Below are positions 1 through 8,406 of a stretch of 64,000 nt of DNA, piece by piece. The notes under the pieces are model-generated. The model was not told where the DNA came from and did no database searches. It was given only the letters and a program-made list of their open reading frames with translations. Position 1 is the first letter of the stretch; every line of letters starts with the position of its first letter. Both the position numbers and the translations under genes were made by a program. The DNA is from a bacterium (GTDB lineage: Bacteria > Desulfobacterota > Binatia > HRBIN30 > CADEER01), in contig JAUIGL010000004.1 of assembly GCA_030430165.1 (NCBI GenBank), positions 112,612-176,611 on the forward strand, written 5' to 3'.

Positions 1-2
1 GC

Positions 3-683
3 GCCATCATCACCAACTCCAAGCTGGTCGAGGACTACATTCGCCGCGTCTACGCGGCGCCGGGCGACCGTATTCGAGTCGTCTACAACGGCATCGATCT
101 CGCCCGCTTCTCGCAGCGCTGGCGCGAAGCCCCGCCGGCTGCGCCGACGATCGTCGGCATCGGCCGGTTGGTCCGGCAGAAGAACCCCGAGCTCTTCGTC
201 GCCGGAGCGGTTCGCTTGCTGGAGAAGATCCCGGCGGCGCGCTTCCAGTGGGTGGGGGCGGGCGGCATGCAGGCCCGTCTGGCAGCGGAGGTCGAACGGC
301 GCGGCCTCGGCGTACGAATCGAGTTCCTCGGTGAGCGGGCGGACGTCGAGAAGATCCTCGACGGCGCCGACCTGTTCTGGCTGACCTCGGACTGGGAAGG
401 CCTCCCCAACGTGGTCATGGAGGCGATGGCGAGCGGCCTGCCGGTGGTCGCCACCGAAGTCGGCGGCACCGCCGAGCTCTTCACCGGCGCCGAGGGGAAG
501 CTGATTGCGCCGGGGGCGGAGGCGGCGCTGGTCGGCGCGACGGTCGAGCTGCTCGGCGACGCCGCGGCCTACGCTGCTGCGTCGCAAGCGGCGTTGGAGA
601 GCGCGCGCCGGTTTGCCGTGACGAAGATGGTGAGTGACATGGAGCAAGTATACGACGACGTCCGTTCGCAGGTGTTGGGGTGA
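3..683 (+). CDS. Glycosyltransferase family 4 (partial, 5' end outside window)
   Basis: The reading frame is open from the left edge, so this is the C-terminal part (about 226 residues) of a GT4/group 1 glycosyltransferase, which moves a sugar from a nucleotide-sugar donor to a growing glycan. Visible landmarks are the inter-domain segment VVYNGIDLARF, the start of the donor-binding domain (TIVGIGRLVRQKNPELF) and the donor-site stretch SDWEGLPNVVMEAMASGLPVV, which holds the family's E-x7-E-type signature. The stop overlaps the GTG start of the next glycosyltransferase by 4 bases, so the two are probably translationally coupled in a polysaccharide operon. The acceptor sugar cannot be inferred. 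Confidence 0.9.
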   Translation, partial: AIITNSKLVEDYIRRVYAAPGDRIRVVYNGIDLARFSQRWREAPPAAPTIVGIGRLVRQKNPELFVAGAVRLLEKIPAARFQWVGAGGMQARLAAEVERRGLGVRIEFLGERADVEKILDGADLFWLTSDWEGLPNVVMEAMASGLPVVATEVGGTAELFTGAEGKLIAPGAEAALVGATVELLGDAAAYAAASQAALESARRFAVTKMVSDMEQVYDDVRSQVLG

Positions 684-1807
684 CCGAGACCTCCGAGCTA
701 CCGAGCGTTTCGGTGGTGATCCCGATGCGCAACGAGGCGTCGAGCATCGCCGCGTGCATCGAGGCCGTGCTGGCGCAGGATTACCCGGAGTCGCTGCTCG
801 AAGTCATCGTCGTCGACGGCGATTCGGACGACGACTCGGCGGCGATCGTCGAGGAGCTGGGTCGGCGCAGCGGTCGGGTTCGGGTTCTCGACAATCCGCT
901 GCGCATCGTCCCGCCGGCGCTCAACCGGGCCATTCGCGAAGCGCGCCACGACGTGATCGCGCGCGTCGACGGCCACACGACGATCGCACCGGACTACGTG
1001 CGCATCGGCGTCGAGACGCTGCTGCGCACCGGGGCGGAGAACGTCGGCGGTCCGATGATCGCCGTCGGCGGCGGCGTGCTCGGCGACGCCGTGGCGCGGG
1101 TCACCAGCTCTCGCTTCGGCGTCGGATCCTACTTCCACTACGGCACCGAGGAGCGCGAGGTCGATACCGTCTATCTCGGCATGTGGCCGCGTTCGGTGTT
1201 TGCCGAGATCGGTCTGTTCGACGAGGAGCTGGTGCGCAACCAGGACGACGAGCTCAACTACCGGCTGCGCAAGTCGGGCGGGCGCATCATTCTGAATCCG
1301 CGAATTCGCTCCGAGTACCAGAACCGGCAGAGCCTGCGGAAGCTGGCCAAACAGTACTTCCAATACGGAATGTGGAAGGTGCGCGTTCTCCAGAAGCACC
1401 CGAAGCAGATGAGCTGGCGCCACTTCGTGCCGCCGGCGTTCGTGTTCTCGATCGCCGCGCTGCTGCTCGTTGCGCCGTTTTCGGCGTGGGCGGCGTACGC
1501 GCTGGCGGCGGCGCTCGGCGGGTACGTCGGGGCGATATCGCTCCTATCGGCAGTGCTCTCGAAGGGGGAGGGCGCTCGCCCGTGGCTCGCGGCGTTCGCC
1601 GCGTTTGCCATCATTCACTTTGGTTGGGGGGCGGGGTTTCTGGTCGGACTGGTGCGTTTCGCGCGCGGCTGGCTGGAGCCGGAGCCGGCACCACCGGCTC
1701 TCGAGGACGGAAGTGCGTCCGGGGGGACGCGGAACGGTCCATCGCGACCGACGGGAAAGCACCACGTCATCGAACAATCATCAGGCCAGGTGGGAGGGGC
1801 ACTATGA
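680..1807 (+). CDS. Glycosyltransferase family 2 with C-terminal membrane segments (ExoA-like)
   Basis: A 375-residue GT2 enzyme starting at GTG (GTGA overlap with the previous stop). The N-terminal GT-A fold shows SVVIPMRNEASSIAACIEAV and the DGDSDDDS nucleotide-binding stretch, then an ARVDGHT region and, near residue 190, QDDELNYRLRKSG, which matches the acidic ED/QxxRW-type acceptor region. After about residue 250 there are three hydrophobic stretches (VFSIAALLLVAPFSAWAAY and following), so the enzyme is probably anchored in the cytoplasmic membrane. This layout resembles ExoA-like enzymes that extend lipid-linked exopolysaccharide repeats. The specific sugar is unknown. The stop overlaps the ATG of the next gene. 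Confidence 0.88.
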   Translation: MTETSELPSVSVVIPMRNEASSIAACIEAVLAQDYPESLLEVIVVDGDSDDDSAAIVEELGRRSGRVRVLDNPLRIVPPALNRAIREARHDVIARVDGHTTIAPDYVRIGVETLLRTGAENVGGPMIAVGGGVLGDAVARVTSSRFGVGSYFHYGTEEREVDTVYLGMWPRSVFAEIGLFDEELVRNQDDELNYRLRKSGGRIILNPRIRSEYQNRQSLRKLAKQYFQYGMWKVRVLQKHPKQMSWRHFVPPAFVFSIAALLLVAPFSAWAAYALAAALGGYVGAISLLSAVLSKGEGARPWLAAFAAFAIIHFGWGAGFLVGLVRFARGWLEPEPAPPALEDGSASGGTRNGPSRPTGKHHVIEQSSGQVGGAL

Positions 1808-2121
1808 GGGCCAGAGAAAAGCTCACGGTCGAGGAAAAGGTCTCGATCGCGCTCGATCTGATCAAGCGCGAGCGATCGCTCGAGGAGATCCGTGAGTACT
1901 ACCGCGTCAGCCATACGACCGCGTACAAGATTCGCAACGCCTTTCTCGAAGGGGGGCGCCGCGCTTTGGGGGGAGTTGACAAGGGAAGCACCGACTTGGA
2001 GGCTCGCGTCCGTGCCTTGGAGAAGCGGATGTCGGACGACAAGAAGCCGGCCCGTCGCAAGGTACCCGGTCGCAAGCCTACCGCGGCCAAGGCCAATTCG
2101 AAACGTTGGATGCAAGAGTGA
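1804..2121 (+). CDS. Small helix-turn-helix protein in the glycan operon
   Basis: A 105-residue protein whose ATG overlaps the preceding stop (ATGA), so it is probably made from the glycosyltransferase mRNA. Residues 8-50 (LTVEEKVSIALDLIKRERSL then a SHTTAYKIRNAFLEG helix) look like the helix-turn-helix of IS3/IS911-type transposase OrfA proteins. No catalytic transposase partner or terminal repeats lie nearby. The last 45 residues are rich in Lys/Arg with a short heptad-like stretch (LEARVRALEKRM). It could be a domesticated transposase HTH acting as a local DNA-binding regulator, or an OrfA relic. The in-frame position inside the operon favours a kept function. Its target is unknown. Confidence 0.75.
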   Translation: MRAREKLTVEEKVSIALDLIKRERSLEEIREYYRVSHTTAYKIRNAFLEGGRRALGGVDKGSTDLEARVRALEKRMSDDKKPARRKVPGRKPTAAKANSKRWMQE

Positions 2122-2126
2122 GGGAC

Positions 2127-3053
2127 ATGTCTGATTTGTATTTGGTGACTGGAGGCGCGGGATTCATCGGCTCGAATCTCGCGGATGAGATCATTCGCCG
2201 CGGCGGACGCGTACGTATCTTCGATGACTTCTCGACCGGATTTCGCGAGAACGTCTCGGAGGGGGTGGAAGTCTTCGAAGGCGACCTGTGTGACTACGAC
2301 GCTGTGCGTGCGGCGATGGAGGGTGTCTCCTACGTTTCGCACCAGGCGGCGCTGCGCTCGGTCGAGCGCTCGGTGGACGATCCCCTGAGCTCGAACGCGG
2401 TCAACGTCGGCGGCACCATGCACGTGCTCACCGCGGCGCGCGATGCCGGCGTGAAGCGAGTGGTCTATGCGTCGTCGTCTTCGGTCTACGGCGATTCGGT
2501 CGAGCTGCCCAAGCACGAGGGGCTGACGCCGTCTCCGATCTCGCCTTATGCGGTGTCGAAGTTGGCCGGCGAGCACTACTGCCGGGTGTACTCGAAGCTG
2601 TATGGCCTGGAGACGGTCAGCCTGCGCTACTTCAACGTGTTTGGCCCGCGGCAGAGCCCGAAGTCGCAGTACGCGGCGGTGGTGCCGTTGTTCATGCGAG
2701 CGGCGCTCGAGGGGCAGCCGCTCGAGATCCACGGCGACGGCAAGCAGTCGCGCGACTTCACCTACATCGACAACGTCGTCCAGGCGAACTGGCTCGGCTT
2801 CCACGGTGAAGGCATCGGCGGCGAGTACTTCAACGTCGCCTGCGGCGAGCGGCACGACCTGCTCAAGATCGCGGCGCTGATCGAGGAGTTCGTCGGCCAC
2901 CCGGTGGAGCGCAAGCACACCGAGTCGCGGCGCGGCGACGTCAAGCACACCGAGGCCGCAATCGACAAGCTCCAGAGGATGACCGACTACCAGCCGACGG
3001 TGGGTTTCGCCGACGGAATGCGCCGCACCTTCGACGCCCTGGCGGCCGGCTGA
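2127..3053 (+). CDS. NAD-dependent epimerase/dehydratase (GalE/WbpP-like extended SDR)
   Basis: An extended short-chain dehydrogenase of 308 residues. I chose ATG 2127 because it follows a GAGTGAGGG ribosome-binding stretch and puts the nucleotide-binding motif ([15 protein letters not shown]) near the N-terminus. An upstream TTG is possible. The catalytic segment shows SSSSVYGD and PYAVSKLAGEHY (the YxxxK pair), and later RYFNVFGPRQSP and GDGKQSRDFTYI are typical of UDP-sugar 4-epimerases such as UDP-GlcNAc epimerases of the WbpP/TviC group. It probably makes a nucleotide sugar for the glycosyltransferases just upstream. The exact substrate is inferred only to family level. The gene ends the first glycan block. 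Confidence 0.85.
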   Translation: MSDLYLVTGGAGFIGSNLADEIIRRGGRVRIFDDFSTGFRENVSEGVEVFEGDLCDYDAVRAAMEGVSYVSHQAALRSVERSVDDPLSSNAVNVGGTMHVLTAARDAGVKRVVYASSSSVYGDSVELPKHEGLTPSPISPYAVSKLAGEHYCRVYSKLYGLETVSLRYFNVFGPRQSPKSQYAAVVPLFMRAALEGQPLEIHGDGKQSRDFTYIDNVVQANWLGFHGEGIGGEYFNVACGERHDLLKIAALIEEFVGHPVERKHTESRRGDVKHTEAAIDKLQRMTDYQPTVGFADGMRRTFDALAAG

Positions 3054-3063
3054 GCGCCGGTGA

Positions 3064-3190
3064 TCATTCTCCGCCCTTGCCCAGGAGGGGGTAGGGGGAG
3101 GTCGGATGGAACCCGCGGTCGCGTTCTGGCTCTACCGGTCCGCGAAGCGACGGACCCCCCTGAAGTCCCCCCTTGGCAAGGGGGGACGAA
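3064..3190. repeat. Intergenic palindromic repeat, CCTTGCCAAGG family (copy 1)
   Basis: The 267-base spacer between the epimerase and sucD holds a repeat whose ends are G/C-rich palindromes (CCCTTGCCCAGGAGGGGG and CCCCTTGGCAAGGGG) with CCCTGAAGTCC between them. The same layout recurs at 26437-26565. A stop-free frame across it looks like repeat translation and not a gene. The sequence after about 3200 holds only the region upstream of sucD, with no clear promoter. Confidence 0.8.
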
Positions 3191-3320
3191 ATCCGGGTGT
3201 CAGACGCGAATCGCGCTAGCCGGCGATTCGATCAATAAGACCGGTCGCCCCCTTTTCCGGGGGCAAATTGACACGCTGCATTGCAGCGGTTAGCTTTCGC
3301 CGTTTGAGCGTGAGGGCATC

Positions 3321-4199
3321 GTGAGTATCCTAGTCGACAAGAACAGCCGCGTGGTGACCCAGGGAATTACCGGGTCGACCGGACAGTTTCACACCCGAAC
3401 CTGCAAGGAGTACGGCACCCAGATGGTGGCCGGCGTGACGCCGGGCAAAGGGGGCACCGACTTCGAGGGGATTCCGATCTTCGACACCGTCGAGCAATCG
3501 GTGCAGGAGACCGGCGCCAACGTTTCGGTCATCTACGTGCCTCCTCCGTTCGCCGCCGATGCGATCATGGAGGCGGCCGACGCCGGCATCGCCCTGGTGG
3601 TGTGCATCACCGAGGGGATTCCGGTTCTCGACATGATGCGCGTGCAGCGCTACCTCGAGGACAAGCCGACCCGGCTGATCGGTCCCAACTGCCCGGGCAT
3701 CATCACTCCCGGCGAGTGCAAGATCGGCATCATGCCCGGATACATCCACAAGCCGGGAAGGATCGGCGTCATCTCGCGCAGCGGAACGCTGACCTACGAG
3801 GCGGTGCACCAGCTGACCACGCTCGGCTTTGGCCAGTCGACCTGCATCGGCATCGGTGGCGACCCGATCGTCGGCACCGGCTTCGTCGACGCCCTCGAGC
3901 TCTACGAGGCCGACCCCGACACCGACGCCGTGATCCTGATCGGCGAGATCGGCGGCAGCGCCGAGGAGACCGCCGCTCAATTCGTCAAGGACAAGATGAG
4001 CAAGCCGGTGGTGGCGTTCATTGCCGGCCAGACTGCCCCGCCGGGGCGCCGCATGGGGCATGCCGGGGCGATCATCGCCGGGGGCAAGGGCACCGCTGCG
4101 GACAAGATGGCCGCCTTCGAGGCGGCGGGCGTTCGCGTCGCCGAGAATCCCTCCGAAATGGGCTCGACGATGGCGGCGCTGATCGAGGAGCGCAACTGA
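3321..4199 (+). CDS. sucD: Succinyl-CoA ligase (ADP/GDP-forming) subunit alpha
   Basis: A 292-residue alpha subunit of succinyl-CoA synthetase, the TCA step that couples succinyl-CoA cleavage to ATP or GTP formation. The CoA-binding Rossmann part opens with [11 protein letters not shown], and the phosphorylated histidine is His247 in [14 protein letters not shown], close to His246 of the E. coli enzyme. Full length; GTG start after GCGTGAGGG. The beta subunit gene sucC normally lies directly upstream but is absent here, with a repeat-filled spacer in its place, so the partner must be encoded elsewhere. ndk follows 2 bases after the stop; linking nucleoside-triphosphate formation to Ndk is a common arrangement. 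Confidence 0.97.
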   Translation: MSILVDKNSRVVTQGITGSTGQFHTRTCKEYGTQMVAGVTPGKGGTDFEGIPIFDTVEQSVQETGANVSVIYVPPPFAADAIMEAADAGIALVVCITEGIPVLDMMRVQRYLEDKPTRLIGPNCPGIITPGECKIGIMPGYIHKPGRIGVISRSGTLTYEAVHQLTTLGFGQSTCIGIGGDPIVGTGFVDALELYEADPDTDAVILIGEIGGSAEETAAQFVKDKMSKPVVAFIAGQTAPPGRRMGHAGAIIAGGKGTAADKMAAFEAAGVRVAENPSEMGSTMAALIEERN

Positions 4200-4201
4200 A
4201 C

Positions 4202-4624
4202 ATGGTCGAAAGAACTCTCTCCATCGTCAAGCCCGACGCCGTTGCCAAGGGAAGTACCGGCGCGATTCTCGCCCGGATCGAACAGTCGGGGCTGAAGATC
4301 ATCGCCTGCCGGATGCTGCGCCTCTCGAAAGAGGACGCCGGGCGTTTCTACGCCGTGCACCGGGAGCGTCCCTTCTACGGTGATCTCACCGAATTCATGT
4401 CGTCGGGTCCGATCGTCGTCAGTGTCCTCGAAGGCGAAGGCGCGATCGGTCGCTGGCGCGAGCTGATGGGCGCCACCGACCCGGCCAAGGCCGACGAGGG
4501 GTCGATCCGCAAAGAGTTCGGTACCAACGTGGAGCGCAATGCTACGCACGGCTCCGATGCGCCCGAGACCGCGCGCTGGGAAACCGGTTTCTTCTTCGCC
4601 GAGCAGGATCTCCGGTCCGAGTGA
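4202..4624 (+). CDS. ndk: Nucleoside diphosphate kinase
   Basis: A 140-residue Ndk, which equalises NTP and dNTP pools by a ping-pong phosphohistidine mechanism. It begins with [15 protein letters not shown] and carries the active-site segment NATHGSD with the phosphorylated histidine at residue 116. Length is normal for a bacterial Ndk. It starts 2 bases after sucD and is probably co-transcribed with it. Its 3' end overlaps the likely start of rlmN by 86 bases. Confidence 0.97.
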   Translation: MVERTLSIVKPDAVAKGSTGAILARIEQSGLKIIACRMLRLSKEDAGRFYAVHRERPFYGDLTEFMSSGPIVVSVLEGEGAIGRWRELMGATDPAKADEGSIRKEFGTNVERNATHGSDAPETARWETGFFFAEQDLRSE

Positions 4625-5645
4625 CGGGCGCATCCTGCTGAGCCCGCGATCGCTTCGATCGTGGGTGGAGTTGCAGGGTCTGTCGCCGTTTCGCGTGCCG
4701 CAGATCCTGCGGTGGGTCTATCTGCGCGGCATCTCCGACTTCGAGGAGATGTCGAACGTGGGTCGGCACCTGCGCCGCGACCTCGCCGAGCACTTCCGTC
4801 TCGACCCGCTGCCGCCGGCGCGCGCGGTGACCTCGGCCGACGGCGCGACTCGCCTGCTGTTCCGCTGGGAGGGGGGCGGCGCGGTCGAGAGCGTCATCAT
4901 CCCCGACGGCGACCGGCTCACCGTCTGCGTCTCCTCGCAGATCGGCTGCGCCATGGGGTGCGATTTCTGTGCCACCGCGCGACTCGGCCTGGAGCGCAGC
5001 CTCAGCGCCGCCGAGATCGCCGGCCAGTTGGTCGAGGTGCGGCGCTGGTTGGGGCCGGAGCCGCGCATCAGCAACGTGGTGTTCATGGGTATGGGGGAGC
5101 CCCTGCACAACTACGACAACGTCGTCGAGGCGATCGGCATCATGCAGGCGGACTGGGGCTTCGGCTTGTCGGGCCGCCGCATCACCGTCTCGACGGTCGG
5201 CCTGCTGCCGCAGTTGCGGCGCCTGGCGAGCGAAACCGACGTCGCGGTAGCGGTGTCGCTGACCGCGGCGCGGGATGCTCTGCGCGACCGCTTGATGCCG
5301 GTCAACCAGCGCTATCCGCTCGAGCAGCTGGCGGCGACCTGTCGCACCTTGCCAATCGCTCAGCGGCGCCGGATTACGTTCGAGTATGTCCTGCTCCAGG
5401 GAGTGAACGATTCGGCCGACGATGCGGCGCAGCTGACCCGGCTGCTCGCCGGGATCCGCGGCAAGGTCAACCTGATTCCCTTCAATCCCTTTCCCGGAAC
5501 CACCTACCGGGCGCCGCAGCCGTTCGAGGTGCGCCGCTTCCAGAACCAGCTGCTCGCCCGAGGGCTCAGCGCCACCGTGCGCAAGCGGCGCGGCGACGAT
5601 GTCAATGCCGCATGCGGGCAGCTCGCCGCAGCCGCGGTGAGCTGA
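4539..5645 (+). CDS. rlmN: Dual-specificity 23S rRNA/tRNA adenine C2-methyltransferase RlmN
   Basis: A radical-SAM enzyme that methylates C2 of adenosine in 23S rRNA (A2503) and in some tRNAs. The [4Fe-4S]/SAM motif is [13 protein letters not shown] with cysteines 137, 141 and 144, followed by the [15 protein letters not shown] substrate/SAM region. The resolving cysteine is in [10 protein letters not shown] near the C-terminus. Family homology begins around [13 protein letters not shown], so the start must lie inside ndk. ATG 4539 (GGAG 4 bases upstream) and ATG 4557 are the only candidates, and a GTG at 4665 would cut into the conserved region. The overlap with ndk is therefore at least 68 bases, which is unusual but supported. 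Confidence 0.93.
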   Translation: MLRTAPMRPRPRAGKPVSSSPSRISGPSDGRILLSPRSLRSWVELQGLSPFRVPQILRWVYLRGISDFEEMSNVGRHLRRDLAEHFRLDPLPPARAVTSADGATRLLFRWEGGGAVESVIIPDGDRLTVCVSSQIGCAMGCDFCATARLGLERSLSAAEIAGQLVEVRRWLGPEPRISNVVFMGMGEPLHNYDNVVEAIGIMQADWGFGLSGRRITVSTVGLLPQLRRLASETDVAVAVSLTAARDALRDRLMPVNQRYPLEQLAATCRTLPIAQRRRITFEYVLLQGVNDSADDAAQLTRLLAGIRGKVNLIPFNPFPGTTYRAPQPFEVRRFQNQLLARGLSATVRKRRGDDVNAACGQLAAAAVS

Positions 5646-5649
5646 GCGA

Positions 5650-6612
5650 TTGAGCGCGCGCCGGCAGATCGCTGTCCTGGTCAACCCGGACGCGGGGACA
5701 GGGCCGGGGAGCGCGTCGCAGCCGAGCGGTCGAGCCAGCGCGCTCGAGCGCATCGCTGGCAGCGGCGCCTACGTTCGCACCGTTGCCACCCCGGCGGAGC
5801 TCGCCGCCTTCGCGGCGGAAGCGTGTGCTCGCGAAGTCGACACCGTCGCCGTCTGCGGCGGTGACGGGACCCTCGGCCGGGTCGCCACCGCGGTCGATTC
5901 CGCCTACGCGAGCGAAGCCGCGCCGGCACTGGCGCCGCTCGGCGGCGGCACCATGAACACGATCGCGCGCTCCCTCGGCTTGTCTCGCCCGCGGCCCGAA
6001 TCGTTGCTGGCGCAGCTGGTTGGCGGCGGCGATGGCTGGACGCGACGCCGCCAGGGAACCATCCGCGTGCTCGGCGACCGCCTCGGCATGTTGGTCGGCG
6101 CCGGGGTCCCGGCGCGCTTCTTGTCGCTCTACGAAGAGGGCGAAGTGCTCGGAGCGCGGCGGGCGGTGGCGGTGCTGGTGCCGCTGATTGCGTCCGCCCT
6201 CAGCGGTGGCGGTCGCGCCGAGCGGCTGTTCGGCGCGACCGCGATCGAAGCTTGGCTCGACGACGAGCCACAGGCGCTCGAACGCGCCGCTCTGATCTAC
6301 GCTGCTACGGTCGACGACATCGGGCTCGGGTTTCGACCGACCGCCCGAGCTCGCGAGGTCGAGGGGCGCTTCCAGTGCCTGCTCGGCGACGTGCGCCCAA
6401 TCGATCTGGTACGGGCGCTGCCGGCGATCTGGCGCGGCCGGGGGGTTTCCGGCGAACGTTGGGTCGACGCCTGCGCCAGCCGGCTGCGCGTTGTGTTCGC
6501 CGAGCCCACCGTCTACATGGTCGACGGAGACGTCGAGGGGAGTGTGGTCGAGCTCGATCTGCGCAGTGGGCCGGTCTTCGATTTCTTGATTGGGGCGTCG
6601 CGCCGTCACTGA
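5650..6612 (+). CDS. Diacylglycerol kinase / LCB5-like lipid kinase family protein
   Basis: A 320-residue protein of the DAGK catalytic family, which phosphorylates hydroxyls of lipids such as diacylglycerol or related isoprenoids. It starts at TTG 5650 with QIAVLVNPDAGTG and has the phosphate-binding CGGDGTLGRVA loop (around residue 65) and APLGGGTMNTIARSLGL, the GGGTxN signature. Length fits the family. The last third is the beta-rich lipid-kinase domain ending VYMVDGDVEGSVVELDL. The start lies 4 bases after rlmN. The natural substrate cannot be told; bacterial members act on phosphatidylglycerol- or diacylglycerol-type lipids. Confidence 0.85.
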   Translation: MSARRQIAVLVNPDAGTGPGSASQPSGRASALERIAGSGAYVRTVATPAELAAFAAEACAREVDTVAVCGGDGTLGRVATAVDSAYASEAAPALAPLGGGTMNTIARSLGLSRPRPESLLAQLVGGGDGWTRRRQGTIRVLGDRLGMLVGAGVPARFLSLYEEGEVLGARRAVAVLVPLIASALSGGGRAERLFGATAIEAWLDDEPQALERAALIYAATVDDIGLGFRPTARAREVEGRFQCLLGDVRPIDLVRALPAIWRGRGVSGERWVDACASRLRVVFAEPTVYMVDGDVEGSVVELDLRSGPVFDFLIGASRRH

Positions 6613-6636
6613 GCGCGACCGGAAAGGGAGGGCTTC

Positions 6637-7494
6637 GTGCTCGGGATCATCGGCGGCAGCGGCTTGTACGAGCTGGAGGGATTGGAGAACGTCGCGCAGC
6701 GGGAGGTCGAGACTCCGTTCGGCGCGCCGTCGGACGCAGTCGTTTGCGGCCGGCTCGGCGACGTCGACATCGCGTTTCTACCGCGTCACGGGCGCGGCCA
6801 CCGCATCCTGCCGTCGGAGATCAACTTCCGCGCCAACATCTACGCGCTGAAGACCTTGGGAGTGGAGTTTCTGGTTTCGGTCGGCGCGGTCGGCAGCCTG
6901 CGCCGCGAGCTGGAGCCGGGGCATGTCGTCGTTCCCGATCAGTTCATCGATCGCACCGCCGGCCGCATCGGCACTTTCTTCGGCGAAGGAGTGGTCGCGC
7001 ACGTCTCGCTCGCCGATCCCGTCTGCGCCGGCCTCGCCGGCGCGGTCGAGGCCGCGGCTGGCGAGGCCGGCGGCAAGGTCCACCGCGGCGGCACCTACAT
7101 CTGCATGGAGGGGCCGCAGTTCTCGACCCGCGCCGAATCGCACCTCTATCGGCAGTGGGGGGCGGACATCATCGGCATGACCAACTGGCAGGAGGCGAAG
7201 CTCGCCCGCGAGGCGGAGATGTGTTTCGCCAGCATGGCCCTGGTCACCGACTACGACTGCTGGAACGAAGAGGAAGGCGACGTGGCGATCGAGGACGTGC
7301 TGCGCATCCTTCAGGAGAATGCCGATCTGGCGCGGCGCGCGGTCGCGTCGGTGAGCCGGCGCTTGCCCACCCGCGCGTGCGGTTGCGGCCGGGCGCTGGA
7401 GAACGCGATCATCACGGCCCCCGAGCTGATTCCCGCGCCGGTGCGCGCTCGGCTCGAGCCGATCATTGGTAAGTACATGAAGGGAGAGCGATGA
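6637..7494 (+). CDS. mtnP: S-methyl-5'-thioadenosine phosphorylase
   Basis: A 285-residue MTAP-type purine nucleoside phosphorylase. It splits methylthioadenosine, the by-product of polyamine synthesis, into adenine and methylthioribose-1-phosphate. Motifs: IIGGSGLYELEGLE at the start, the phosphate-binding LPRHGRGHRILPSEINFRAN, TYICMEGPQFSTRAES and DIIGMTNWQEAKLAREAEMCF. The MTNW spelling is a variant of the usual MTxxPEAxLARE segment, so inosine or guanosine specificity cannot be ruled out. GTG start after AAAGGGAGGGC. The stop overlaps the next gene (ATGA). The window also encodes putrescine formation (aguBA), which fits a polyamine link. Confidence 0.92.
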   Translation: MLGIIGGSGLYELEGLENVAQREVETPFGAPSDAVVCGRLGDVDIAFLPRHGRGHRILPSEINFRANIYALKTLGVEFLVSVGAVGSLRRELEPGHVVVPDQFIDRTAGRIGTFFGEGVVAHVSLADPVCAGLAGAVEAAAGEAGGKVHRGGTYICMEGPQFSTRAESHLYRQWGADIIGMTNWQEAKLAREAEMCFASMALVTDYDCWNEEEGDVAIEDVLRILQENADLARRAVASVSRRLPTRACGCGRALENAIITAPELIPAPVRARLEPIIGKYMKGER

Positions 7495-8396
7495 GTCTTT
7501 TGGTTGTTGGGTCGGTAGCCCTGGATACGCTGGAAACACCCTCCGGGCGTGCTGACGACGCGGTCGGCGGAGCCGCGACGTATTTCGCGTACGCGGCGAG
7601 CTTCTTCACACCGGTGCGCATGGTGGGCGCGATCGGCGACGATTTCCCGGCCGAGGTGTTGTCTGACCTCGAAGGCCGCGGCGTCGATGTCAGCGGCGTC
7701 GAGAAGCGGGCCGGTACCACCCTGCGCTGGTCGGGGCGCTACCACGAGGAGCTGAACGTCCGCGATACCCTGCACCTGGATCTCGGCGTCTTCGGCGACT
7801 TTCAGCCGAGTATCCCGGACAGCTACCGCGACTCCGAGTACGCCTTTCTCGCCAACATCGATCCCGCTCTGCAGGCGAGGGTACTCGACCAGCTCGAGGG
7901 GCCGCGTCTGATCGGCTGCGACACCATGAACCACTGGATCCAGGAGTCGCGTTCGGTGCTCGACGGCTTGTTGAAACGAGTTGACATGCTGATCGTCAAC
8001 GACGAAGAGGCCGAGTTGCTGACGGGCGACCGCAACATGGTGAAGGCGGCGGCGAAGATTCTCGACAGCGGCCCCAAGTCGGTGCTCATCAAGCGCGGTG
8101 AGTACGGGGTGATCGACTTCTCGCCGGGCAACGTCTTCGCGGTTCCCGCCTATCCGTTGGAAGAGGTGCGCGACCCGACCGGCGCCGGCGATTGTTTCGC
8201 CGCCGGTGTCATGGGCGAGCTGGCGCGCTCGGGCGATCTTTCGCCGGCGGGGCTGCGCCGCGCGATCGTCTACGGCAGCGTCATGGGGTCGTTCGTCGTC
8301 GAGGATTTCGGACCCAAACGGCTGCAGAGCCTGACCCGGGAGATGATCGACGAGCGCTATCGGCAGTTCGTCGCGCTGACCGACATCCCGCGCTGA
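7491..8396 (+). CDS. PfkB-family carbohydrate/nucleoside kinase
   Basis: A 301-residue ribokinase-fold kinase, translationally coupled to mtnP through an ATGA overlap. It shows SLLVVGSVALDTLETP, the glycine-rich VGGAATYFAYAASFF and the C-terminal anion-hole/catalytic signature DPTGAGDCFAAGVMG with the catalytic aspartate. The coupling suggests it phosphorylates a product or relative of the MtnP reaction (a nucleoside or pentose derivative), but this rests on context only. The family also includes ribokinases, adenosine kinases and heptose kinases. Confidence 0.82.
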   Translation: MSLLVVGSVALDTLETPSGRADDAVGGAATYFAYAASFFTPVRMVGAIGDDFPAEVLSDLEGRGVDVSGVEKRAGTTLRWSGRYHEELNVRDTLHLDLGVFGDFQPSIPDSYRDSEYAFLANIDPALQARVLDQLEGPRLIGCDTMNHWIQESRSVLDGLLKRVDMLIVNDEEAELLTGDRNMVKAAAKILDSGPKSVLIKRGEYGVIDFSPGNVFAVPAYPLEEVRDPTGAGDCFAAGVMGELARSGDLSPAGLRRAIVYGSVMGSFVVEDFGPKRLQSLTREMIDERYRQFVALTDIPR

Positions 8397-8406
8397 CCGC
8401 CGCAAC

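Noticed and set aside
1804..2121. The HTH protein as part of an intact IS3-type insertion sequence
   Set aside because: No OrfB-type DDE transposase, no inverted ends and no target duplication were seen; the gene is coupled to its neighbours through start-stop overlap.
3060..3293. A 77-codon open frame in the spacer before sucD
   Set aside because: It is made mostly of repeat sequence with no start signal, and its amino-acid composition is Gly/Arg/Pro-biased.
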